DNA of 64,000 nt from Branchiostoma belcheri (Eukaryota; Chordata; Leptocardii; Amphioxiformes; Branchiostomatidae): contig NW_017804465.1 in assembly GCF_001625305.1 (NCBI RefSeq), positions 201,291 to 265,290 on the forward strand, given 5' to 3'. Position numbers and translations under genes: made by a program. Under the pieces are notes generated by a model. That model worked only from the letters and a program-made list of their open reading frames with translations, ran no database searches and was not told where the DNA came from. This document shows, piece after piece, positions 1-9,823 of the stretch (positions are counted from its first letter, which is position 1; every line of letters starts with the position of its first letter).

Positions 1-233
1 GAGATACCCTGCATGGGGGAAGATGACGGATGGACGCTTGTGACATAATTGTCCATGCCGGGTAGCTTGTGTCCTACGATAAGGCCGTACAATTTACACG
101 CTGTCATCTCCTGGAGCCCAGCCAAGCTCCGAAAGAACGCGTCCGGCTCTGCTTTCACAGCACTGAACGCATCTTGGAGGGTGTCCAAAGTTAGGCTAGA
201 CAGTTTAATGGACTGGAACTCAATTGAAATGGA
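1..233 (-). CDS. Partial coding exon of an unrecognised gene (runs off the left edge)
   Basis: On the minus strand the frame starting at 233 stays open for 77 codons to the window edge. It begins right after a good acceptor: a pyrimidine-rich tract (about 262-238) ending in CAG at 236-234. The translation starts SISIEFQSIKLSSLTLDTLQ and later reads FFRSLAGLQEMTACKLYGL and GHKLPGMDNYVTS, with the mix of hydrophobic and charged residues expected of a folded protein. I recognise no family. The exon may end near position 8, where GGTATCTC could be a donor, or may continue outside. A plus-strand frame (49-246) is also open but has no splice support. Upstream exons should lie at higher coordinates; I could not identify any between 234 and 8786. 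Confidence 0.45.
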
Positions 234-2265
234 CTGTGCAGGGTAAGAGTAAGCTGTAAGAATATTTTGCTTGCTTTTTCGTGCCAAACCCCAAAGCTGG
301 GAGATATGAGTAGTATGACATTGCTTTGGGCTATCTAAGTGCACTCCTGTCCCTGTTGCCAAGAAAAAATGGATGTACTTAAAGTTTTGAAAAGTACCAA
401 GGGCAAGTAATCGTTCGACTAAATATAGCCGTAGGCTTCATATATTGATGTTCTGTATATATATATAGGTTTAGAGACATTTACACTCATTTTTCACCAG
501 AAGTCATGTTTAGTACTTTAGACCTAATGGCTCTGCTGTGTCAATGGTGAATATTCTTGGAGAGTATCCAAAGTTACGGGAAACATTCCAACACTAACTG
601 ACTGGAGGGGTCTACATGCTTTTTTCCGTGAGGCGTAGCGAGCCTTTTTAATTAACCGTTACTCGTACCTAGGCGCTTGAATTCATCTTTAAGCATTGTC
701 TGACTCAGCAAATTCTTTTCAAAGCTTTTAAAATTGGTCACTTTAATTCCAAGTAGAATGTTTTTTGTTATCCTAAATTAATCGTTATGAGTATTACTGA
801 ATTTTAACCCTTCGTATGGTGTAGTCGAGCACCAGATTGCCCAAAAATTTACCTGGTCCATTAAGTATTGTCAGGATCCCCCTAGAAGAGCCCCTCCTCG
901 ACTGTTTGAAATGAACTGTATAACACAGGGCAAAGGTGTAAAAAAAGCATTACTGCTAATCCTATACCCATATATAGGAGGAACATAATATTGCAGTGCC
1001 TTAGGCCTGCCAATTTTTTGCAGTCTGTTCTAGTTGGAAAAATGGATCATTCAGAGTTTTAGGATACGTTTTCAACTTGATATAACATTGCAGCTTTGGA
1101 TTTTGTAAAATATACAAACTTGCTGTAATAAAAAATATTGGAGACTCTAGAAATCACTCTAGTGGTATTGCTTTGGGCTGTGTCAATACAGTCTGTCCTG
1201 AAGAAAAGAAAAGGTAGCTCTAATTCATTGACACCCTGAAGTATGCTTTAATACTCAGATTGATTGATGGTACCATTGTGGCTGAAGTATTTCCTTAGTG
1301 AAGCTCTATCCAATTTTTTTAGCTTCTTTCTTTGAAAGAAAAGACCGACTGGGAAACTTAGAAGCCATTTTGCTCTCCTGAGCCTGTTTAGTTATGAAAT
1401 CCACACTCTGTCGCCTGAGCCTGATTGATCCAGCAAAATCCAGGAAGAGATCAGCAGGCAAAGGAGATTAGACGACATCACGCTGTGACTGAGTTTCCTG
1501 GGAATTTGGATTTTCTCTCAATGCTTCTGATTTCTCAGGTGTTTCCTGGCACGCACACCTTTCTTCCAGCAGGGGGCTTGGAAATGGCACTTAACACAAC
1601 TTTCCTCCCTTCACCCAGGTATAAAATGTGTACCTGACTTCAGTTGTGGAGGTAAAAGCCAGCGGAAGGAGAGGGATGGGCCCCGCCGTTAAAGATACCC
1701 TGCCCTAGACACAGCAGACTAACAACCCACTGCCCCCATGGCCTTAAAAAGGCTATAGGACTACCTTTACCTTCAACTCCTCTTCCATTAGGTGGTTTGA
1801 TGATAGATGACCCGGCCTTGGTACCAGATGGCTTTCCATTTGCTCTTAGTGCACACGCAGTTGTTGAATGTTCACAGAGAGAAATACAGTGTTACATGCT
1901 CTTGGCATTGAACACTTTTGTAGGTAAAATCAATGTGAGGAGCCTCTACAAGACATTGAGCATAGGTTAGGCTTATACATGTACCTTACAATGCTACACA
2001 TGAGGATGTTATACATGCACATTGTATACTGTGTTAAGTGCCATGAGCCTTGTGCTGCTGTATTTTGCTTTTTCTACACTATGTTCGTTTATTGTTTTAC
2101 CAGTACATAACACTCAGGTCAGTGACTTGTGCCCTTAATTACATTGACATAAAACAAGCAATAAAATCAACAAAACTTAAGGGAAAAGTGTGGTGTATGC
2201 TGTCTTTAACGATTTCCATTTGGTACATAATTATGGAGTACTCAGGAAAATATTCAACTTGGTGT

Positions 2266-2820
2266 TAAGTCATAACTCATAAGGAACAAGGTTGAAATCA
2301 ATGTATACACTCAACATTAAGTATGGCACACGTGATATTTATTACACACTTACATTTGTACTACATGAACTTGGAATTAAGTACTTTTCTGGGAACTGAG
2401 TATTGGGAAACAAATGTTTTCACTTTACACTAATGTACATGTATGTTACATTGTATCATTAATTGCACACAAGGTGCCTTATAATTCAAGGTGTCCTTGA
2501 ACTTGACATTAAGTACTTTTCCAGGAACCGAGGGCTGGATAATTGAACATAAATATTTCAACTCTGTAGAATGTGCCTTGTTTCATTAATTGTACTTACT
2601 TTTTTACACGCACACATAGATCTATGTATGTGTGTGTGTGTGTGTGTGTGTAAAAGAGGAAGTACAATGAGGGTTATAATAATTACGTTCCAGGATGAGC
2701 TTGAACTTGAAATTAACCTATAGCAGACTGAAGTAGTCATTTGCCTGCCAATTTTCCATTGGTTTTGGGGGTTAGGCAGCAGGGATAAGGTTAAGTGCAT
2801 TTCTCGGAACAGACGAGGGA
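2266..2820. repeat. Degenerate tandem repeat, units of roughly 130-160 bp
   Basis: The phrase TGAACTTGGAATTAAGTACT followed by TTTCTGGGAACTGAG (2367-2400) recurs as TGAACTTGACATTAAGTACT plus TTTCCAGGAACCGAGG (2499-2533), and in weaker form at 2700-2717 and 2788-2818. ATTAATTG(C/T)AC blocks lie between the copies with similar spacing. Copies differ by at least 10-20 percent, so the array is old. Confidence 0.5.
2629..2651. repeat. (TG)n microsatellite
   Basis: About eleven uninterrupted TG dinucleotides, preceded by an imperfect AC-rich mirror at 2606-2616. Confidence 0.9.
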
Positions 2821-3687
2821 AATAGAAGTAATCCTATGCACTCTACAAAACTGTGATATACAGTGTTATAATCCTATAATGACTTTAATTTTCCTCCAGT
2901 GTTCATTTTGGAATACCTTCAATCCAAGTTATCAATTCTAAGAGGAGATGTAATCCTTGTTTCTAGTTCCCAGGGTACTAATCATGTATCTTTCCACACA
3001 AAAGAAACTTAAATTCAACTCTCTTGACAATAGGTAATTATCACCTGCTAACATCCACAGGGTAAACCAGCCGTAACTGCACATATATTTCCTTCTCTCC
3101 CTCGTAAAATACTGAGAGAAGCAGTTTCGTCTTGGGAGGTTGAAACATCCGTGCTTTCAAGACATCTCAAGGGTACGAGAAGACTCAGCAATTTGAAACC
3201 TCTCAAGGTTTCTATATGTGACAAGACCCCATCTGTGATCGCAGTCTAAGTGCTGCCTGGCCCTTTGTGGTGTACTTTACAGCAATCCTTCATAGCATAC
3301 TGCTTTCCTTACTAGTGGCAGAATATGCTGGTGACACGGTATAACCTTCTCCCAGCTAATGCCAAGGTCACAATTCCCAACGAAAAGTATAGCTTAAAAA
3401 CTATTTCTTGTCACTATGTCTTGTGTGTCACTAATTCTTGATATGTCAATTGTTAATTTTTTGTTCCCACAAAAAGCCTGGCCAGTACCTGGCTTGGAAA
3501 TGTGACCTTAGGATAAAGAAGCCTTTGGCATCAAATTTGAATTATATATAATGACATGATTAGCATGAAAACACTGTACCTTAATTGGTACATCATCAAT
3601 TCTTTAGAGAGAAAATAAAATGAAATTCAACTTTTCTTTCTGGTTTTGTTTCTCTCCTGACCTCTTGTTGCATTTCTTCTAAAAAAT

Positions 3688-3720
3688 GGCAGAAAATCAA
3701 CAAAATGAATTGGTGTGGCC
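3688..3720. mobile_element. Family A element, right end only
   Basis: The segment ends in AATTGGTGTGGCC followed by TAA, the mirror of the family A left end (GGCCACACC). No matching left end was found upstream, so this is a truncated copy about 130 bp before the intact copy at 3849. Confidence 0.55.
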
Positions 3721-3848
3721 TAATGGGCAACTAATTCAGCTCAAGGGACTTTCATTTCGTGAGTTACACACTGTCAGAGAGATCATGCTGGAGTGTGCAT
3801 CTTTCTATAAGAGGTGAAATAAGGTTACAGAAGTCACTGCCCTGGTAA

Positions 3849-4402
3849 GGACACACCAACTTAATTTATTGGTTCTCAAATTGAAAAAGATAATGCTTCG
3901 TCCACATCAATTTGATTTGATGGCTCTTAAAAATATATTTACGCCACAGGAAGTAAATTTTATGGACGCCACCCCCCGGAGAAAACGTGGGCCAAAAAAT
4001 GAAATGAAAACAAAACTTTGAGGACCGGGTTGATGCCTTGGCGCTCTCAGTTTTATTCACGAGTTTCCCATCCCCAGAATGCATAGCGCCTGGCGGGTCA
4101 TTTGCATGTCTTGTTGATGTTAAACAGTTTGTTTTTCTGTGTGGTTTGAGGTTTTGGGGCATTTTATGCTCAACATTAATACATTTACTATGGGTTGAAT
4201 CTGACAACAAGTAGAGAATACCTTCCTGCGATATGCAAATGACCCCCAGGTGCTATGCATTCTGGGGATGGGAAACTCGTGAATGTAGTGAAATTCAATA
4301 TAATCCTCCCTACCCTCTGCTTTTAGAAAATTATGCCAGCTTGCTGTATCTTAACTACTGCTCTGAAATTTCTGAGAATCAACGAAATAGTTTGGTTTGG
4401 CC
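3849..4402. mobile_element. Family A MITE-like element, 554 bp
   Basis: The left end reads GGACACACCAACTTAATTT and the right end reads GTTTGGTTTGGCC, related to the family A ends; TAA flanks both sides (3846-3848 and 4403-4405). No transposase frame is present, so it is non-autonomous. It is longer than its relatives because it contains a separate near-perfect inverted repeat (4058-4281). A 3-bp TAA/TTA duplication and ends starting GG are typical of PIF/Harbinger-type DNA transposons; the superfamily is inference. Confidence 0.6.
4058..4281. repeat. Inverted repeat with about 50-bp arms, nested in a family A element
   Basis: The arm at 4058-4107 begins CACGAGTTTCCCATCCCCAG and is almost the exact reverse complement of the arm at 4233-4281, with one or two differences plus one indel. 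The loop is about 125 bp. Both arms contain ATTTGCAT/ATGCAAAT, an octamer-type sequence. Confidence 0.85.
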
Positions 4403-4734
4403 TAATCCTAGTTTACCAATGAACGACTCCTGTCTCAATATTTCTCAATCTAATAGATATTGATTTCATTTAAAAGTATCTATCAAGTCTAAAGCAGGTT
4501 CCCAAAGGACCATTGAGTTACACGTGCACTCCGCTTAAATTACGCTCCTTTACGCTCGCACCACCCGTTATTTGTCAGCTGGCTCTGCATGGTTGATGCA
4601 TTGGTCAAACAGAAAGATTGGCCTCAATAGATCATACATCATATTCAATATCACCTTATTACGGAGAGCTTGCGCTGCCTGATACTGCCAGCCTTGGTAA
4701 AAGGGACGGAGCGTTTATCATCTGCAGCACTCAA

Positions 4735-5525
4735 TTGGCAGTCGTTACCAACCACTTGTTGGAGACAGCTATAAAGGCCACACCAAGTTGATTTGTGGTT
4801 CTCAGATTCAAAGCTGCGTTATGTAACATGTTTGCACACAAAATTGATAGAGTTTAATTGAAAATCTTTTTATGTGATCGTCATTTACTTCCACTTTCCG
4901 GCATATTTGTGCAATTATCTCACATTACTGACATTTATGGTTGGTGCTAAAACAGCCCCAACGAGGCAAACTCATAATGTTGTACCATCAGAAAATACCA
5001 GCCTGTACTGTAAATATGGCTGACAGCTCTGTTTTCATCTTTTAAATACACTTGTAGGACATGATATTTTGGTACCTCCACTCCCTGATTGACACTATAC
5101 AATGGGGGGGGGGTTACATTTGTGTTCTTTGTAAATGAAATGGCCAGAAAATTGACTTTTTGTATGGTCTTAATGTTACATATTATTGATGCAGCTTTAA
5201 AAGGAATAATGCTGAACAGGAACATCAAGAACATGGATACAGTCAGAGCAGAAATTCTGTACTTTGTTTCACACAGTTTCAGGGAATGAGCATACCATAC
5301 TAACCATAGTCTTCAGTTGGCAGTAGTTGGTACTAACCACCTGTTGAAGCCAGCAGAGGCCACAAAAATTTGACTTGTGTTTCTCAGATTTACAAGGAAT
5401 AATGCTGAAGTGAAACAGACAACAGGGTTTGAGGAGAAGTCTGAAGTATGGTTCACACAGTTTTAGTAGTCATCTTAAGTCTAACATTGGCAGTGGTTGG
5501 TACCAACCACCTGTTGGAGCCAGCT
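4735..5525. repeat. Three dispersed copies of a ~36-bp segment, two next to family A left ends
   Basis: A segment GGCAGTNGTTGGTACCAACC continuing ACCTGTTGGAGCCAGC occurs at about 4735-4770, 5319-5355 and 5490-5524. It contains the palindrome TTGGTACCAA. The first two copies run into family A-like left ends (GGCCACACC at 4776 and GGCCACAAA at about 5358), each followed by TTCTCAGATT. This suggests a larger, decayed repeat duplicated locally. Confidence 0.55.
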
Positions 5526-5681
5526 GATATCAAATAAAGCTCTATTTTGTTTTGTCGTTTTCATCTCTCCATATCAAACTTTATGCATCTTCTTTGCTTA
5601 GTAGGTCGTGTTTTTACATTCTCACATCAAGTTTGAGGTCTCAAAAGATTTTTGACTGTGCTGCCATTCTAGCTGCTTCCA

Positions 5682-5955
5682 TAGCCTGGATGCAGTCATG
5701 TTTAGTGTTCTGGGGCTCTGATAATCGCTCCCTCATACAATTTTGTAGGAAGAAAGTATGGAAGCCCCAGCAGACTGTATAGAATGGCACCCAAGCTACT
5801 GTTCTGTTTACAATGCAGTCACTAAATCCCTTTTCCTCATTTTGGCAAGTTAGGAGTGGCCAACTGTACTCCTTTAGCTGACCAACTCCCCTGGCAAGTT
5901 ACGTCTATTTGGCCAATTTCTACTCCTTCCAGCTGCTTCTAAAGCCTGATAGAGG
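5682..5955. mobile_element. Family C/D element, about 274 bp
   Basis: It starts TAGCCTGGATGCAGTC, contains the internal GAATGGCACCCAAGCTACTG block (5780-5800), then CCAACTCCCCTGGCAAGTTA, and ends AAGCCTGATAGAGGCTA. The same order of blocks is seen at 58405-58606, which defines the family as one element rather than two. No coding capacity. Confidence 0.6.
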
Positions 5956-7627
5956 CTAAACTCTGAGCCAAACTACCCATGATTCAGTGACTTCTGTTTG
6001 TCCTTTGAGAACCAACCAAGCAAATAATCAACTGTCTCAAGTGTCCTTAAGTTTATTAACTGTTAGATTAGCCTGTTAAACTGCAGCAACTTTGAATGCT
6101 TTCCTTATCCTGTTAAAATTGGATTGTTTTTCCTTTGAACTTAGGGAAAGTTTGTGCCCGTTTTGTCACAGTAGAAATTATTACTTTTTATTTTGACTGA
6201 TGAAAATACAAGTCAAACTTACTTTTAGATGTTTCTTTTAGCAGTTTGTGAGGTAATGTTGTTGATAATGGAAGAAATTGGCAGGGTTCTCTTGAATTGA
6301 AATGGCTGATTGCGCTCTACATTAAAGGTCATGCAGCACAGGCCCTCAATAATCAAAGGGTAATTGTCAATTTAAAACTCTGTTTTATCGACTAGAAAAT
6401 TAGCTGTTGATTTCCGTCAAACAAGTACTGTAGCGGAAATGTTTTCAACAGTTGCTGAGAGATAATGATGGCTGGAGGAGGCTTCTTGTGGCAAAGGTCA
6501 TGACATTCAGGCCCACTTCCCATGACAGGAGCCTTCCTTTGTTGTCTTTACGACTTGAGACAGCGCTGACCCACCGTGGCTACCGGTCAACCCAGAAGCC
6601 TAGTGTGCGCCTGTGGCTTTCACAAGTTTATGGAACATTGCAGGTGGTGTCATCAGTAACTCAAGATCCTTTCCAAACCTCAAACTTTCCTATACATGTA
6701 CATGCTCCACTTTGCTTTGCTTTGCTGAATTTTTTTTACTAGTCATCAATGGAAATTCAGTTCTTTAGTATGTAACAGTATCATGTACTGTTGGTAACAA
6801 GGGTTTCGTGATACCAAGTAGGCATAAAATTGGAAAGACCCTTCTCTAGTTTGAAGGACAAAAGCAATAGCCAAAAAAGACGAGAGGAATTCCTTGACTA
6901 AAACAGACCATGTTAACAGGTTTTACCTGCCACTTATCATTCCATTCCTTGGGTTCTTTCCAAGATGGAGCAGTTTGACCTTTGTCAGAGGTCACTGAGT
7001 TTGAAACCACAAAATTGAACTGACAGAAGTGCTCAAAGTGGCTCTAATTTCTTTTTCTAATTGCTGGTCTTGCCAAAATATATCAACAATCTGTTCCAAC
7101 TGTTTGGTGTAGTGTACCTATTTGCCATATATGTATAAGCCAGGAAACTGGTTTTTGATGCATTGAAAAAAAAACATATTTTACTCCCAGTTATGTTTTT
7201 AATCCTATATTCCATGAATGTCCACACCAATTCAATTTTAGATTTTTAAAAATCATGCTTATCTGGAAAAACATGATAGCAAAGCCTGAGGATCAGGTTG
7301 TTGCCTTCAATAGCAACTCAATTTTATGGAAGGAGTACAGTCTGCTTTTACAGATTACAGTACATTTCTAAGGAAATACATACTATTAGGCAAAAATTGA
7401 AAATACTGCAAAGTACTAGTATATGGTTTGCCCACCCCAGAGGCCCCACACTGTTCCAATCCAACAGCTCTGCAAACAGTTTTAACTCAATACCATCTAC
7501 AGGCTTGAGAAAAGAAGATTACGTTTTCCCCTTTGACAGGATTTTGCTTCTGCCAGATTAAGGTAATCAGATTTGTTAAGAATAACATCCCCCTGGAAGA
7601 AAGGTATGGCGCCCTGCTAAACTCACC

Positions 7628-7940
7628 CTCCAAGCAGATGTAAGGAGGATCTTGATTATTTTTAGCATTTTATTTCTGTTTTTGCAACATTGGTACTCTT
7701 TTCTTTTAAGAGGAAGGGAGCATTTAGAAAATTAGATACTAATAATTTTATGATAACACAAAAATATAGTAATGGAACAAAACCATTCTAGTCTAAATGG
7801 GGAAGGGTCAGTTAGTTCTCCATTCATCGCCTCTTTTCCTTGCACTGAGCAAACATTTCAATAAGAAACACTTGAAGAGAGTACCAATGTTGCAAAAACA
7901 GGTGTAAAACAATCAGCCGTATCCTTACATCTGCTTAGAG
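7628..7940. mobile_element. Long-arm inverted-repeat element, 313 bp, with possible 12-bp flanking duplication
   Basis: The left arm begins CTCCAAGCAGATGTAAGGA and runs through GTTTTTGCAACATTGGTACTC. The right arm (about 7873-7940) is its reverse complement with a few differences. GCTAAACTCACC precedes the element (7616-7627) and GCTAAACTCGCC follows it (7948-7959), which looks like a target-site duplication. The outermost bases resemble family B ends (CTCTCCAAGCAGA). Confidence 0.7.
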
Positions 7941-8275
7941 ATTATAAGCTAAACTCGCCGACCAGAAAATCTAACCACCTTGAGGGCCCTGGGAAAAGGA
8001 AAATATTGATAATTCAGTGAGACGGAGAGAAAGGAGTTGGAAGTGAAGTATGTACAACTTTTATTAACATAACAAAGACAAGACGGCATGAGGCAGGCTT
8101 GAGTGCGTATGGAATGAGAGGAATTGATGTAACGGTGCTCGTCTTTTAGCATAACAAAAGTCGCTTAACCCTGTCACAACAAACCTCCATTGTCCCTTGC
8201 TCTACAGTCGAGCTGGCTTTCTTCCTGCATCCTCTATTTCATAGCTCACATAAAAATTCTGCACGACACAAATAA

Positions 8276-8509
8276 GGCCACACCAATTAATTTGTCGGTT
8301 CTCAGATCTTAAGAAAAGTATGCTCACCTGGAATGACATAGATTAGTTTAAAAAAACTTAAGATTTATGTATCTTGTTGATACCTTGGTGCACTGTTTTA
8401 TAGAGTGAATACTGTCATATTCAAGATTTTCTCCCCTGTGTTACTGTATGATATCCACTTTTTTCACCATGAATTGTCCAAGAACCAAGGAAATAAAATT
8501 GGTGTGGCC
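8276..8509. mobile_element. Family A MITE-like element, 234 bp
   Basis: The left end GGCCACACCAATTAATTTG is preceded by TAA. The right end AAATTGGTGTGGCC is followed by TTA. The inner TIR part (GGTTCTCAGAT) is also present in inverted form. No coding frame. Confidence 0.75.
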
Positions 8510-8786
8510 TTAATTTAATTCTTCAACAGACAGTGTTTGTAAGACGAATATCATGCTATAAACAAGGCGTCAAATTTATCCACAATTTCATATCATTCAA
8601 ATTCAATGACGACATTTAAGCTTTCATCACAAAAAAATAGAGTGGATTCAAGTACTAATTTGCAACCTAGTAGGCGTAGTGCGTCACAAAAATAGTGTGC
8701 CTGTACAATTTTCAGTTTATCCGACATATCAAATCTGATCTTTTAACATCTTTCTTTCACAGTATTCTTTAAATATTATTCATAAT

Positions 8787-8792
8787 TTTATT
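8787..8792 (-). terminator. Candidate polyadenylation signal of the protocadherin gene
   Basis: AATAAA on the minus strand, about 370 bases past the protocadherin stop. It is the nearest canonical hexamer downstream of the last exon; a second one lies near 8053. Assignment is by position only. Confidence 0.4.
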
Positions 8793-9164
8793 AACAATGA
8801 GCCTTGACTTGCAGCGGAACCCTTGTGGGATGTAAGTATTCGTGTGGTGAACAGCAGATTGAAGAGAGGCAATGCTTTGGTCCAACAATACAAAGCAAAC
8901 ATTACAATAAACTCTGCACATCATATATTACATTTCCACTGCTTTGAGCACTTAGTGCCTCTTCAATGTTCACAAGTAACAGCGATTCTTTTGAAAGTCC
9001 GGCAGATGTAGGTATATGTAATGCTGACCAGCGATTTTGATGATTTTCATCCCCGTGGCATTGAGGTGAGAGCTTTTCCAAGTGGCGGCCCATTAAAACT
9101 TTCTTTTATACATTTCACATAGGCCCAGTAAGACCAGTCTCTGTTATGTGTACATGTGCAAGGG

Positions 9165-9823
9165 CTATAGCGTGCTCGTAGGACTTTGCCGTACAGCGTC
9201 CAAAATATCCACCACGTCCCGACCATGGTACAAGCTCGGTTCGTGGCTGTCCTCGGAACTTGTAGTGCTCAGTCGACTGTTCATGGTACTCCTGATGGTA
9301 CCGTGTGGATCAAACGTGCTCAAGCACAGCGGCTTCTTGCTCATCCTCGGCCCCTCGTGGCCTGTAAATCTTGGGTCGTCGTAGTAAGGAACGTATTTTA
9401 TGTTTTCCTCGGGATTCCCCTGCGCGTCCAGGTTTTTGTGACTCGGGGAAGTGTACGCATGGCCCGAAGGTGATGGCCTCTGGTCCGAGAAAGTCACGTG
9501 GTGGTTCTTCCTGCTGTTGTTTTCTCGCGGTTGGTTCGCGATGTGGTTCATCATCTCGTTGTGCAGGTCCTTGACACGACCCAGGATTTTCAGGTTGTCG
9601 GGGCTGTGGAGTTTGTGGTTGGGGGACAAGGTTTTGGCGTGGGGTTTGGCGTTACTCGGGTGAGTAGGGGAAGAACGGCTGTTTCCAGTGGTGCTGGTGT
9701 TGGGGATGTGGTTGTTGGGTGGAACTGGCATCCAGCATCGATCGGAATGTCCAAGGATGCGACACTCCGAGGTGCATCGGGACAGGACGGTAGTAGGGGG
9801 CGGCGGCGGCGGCAGGTCTGGTT
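9165..9823 (-). CDS. Protocadherin coding exon 3: C-terminal tail and stop
   Basis: The acceptor is a strong pyrimidine tract ending TTTTGTGTCACAG at 9824. One base carried over from exon 2 completes a GAA codon, giving EPDL, a run of six prolines (residues 1023-1028), then CTSECRILGHSDRCWMP (1035-1051), the conserved delta-protocadherin tail block. The remaining ~186 residues are polar and low in hydrophobics, with a basic-to-acidic pattern and a Ser/Thr-rich region (STMNSRLSTTSSEDS) before the end DILDAVRQSPTSTL. HHVTF occurs at 1126-1130. The proline run is encoded by a CCG microsatellite (plus strand 9799-9812) and may vary in length. An ATG at 9731 within the exon is internal, not a start. 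Confidence 0.9.

Larger units (their letters stand above)
234..8786. other. Gene-free stretch, repeats only
   Basis: No convincing exon was found on either strand. The stretch is AT-rich with short random open frames and contains the repeats listed separately: degenerate tandem units near 2.3-2.8 kb, a TG microsatellite, family A elements at 3849-4402 and 8276-8509, a C/D element at 5682-5955 and a long-arm inverted repeat at 7628-7940. A G-run of nine lies at about 5104-5112. An upstream exon of the left-edge gene could still hide here. Confidence 0.5.

Noticed and set aside
9434..9500. HHVTF as a PP1-binding motif equivalent to R-R-V-T-F
   Set aside because: It lacks the basic residue next to V-T-F and lies after, not before, the conserved tail blocks; homology to the vertebrate motif is not supported.
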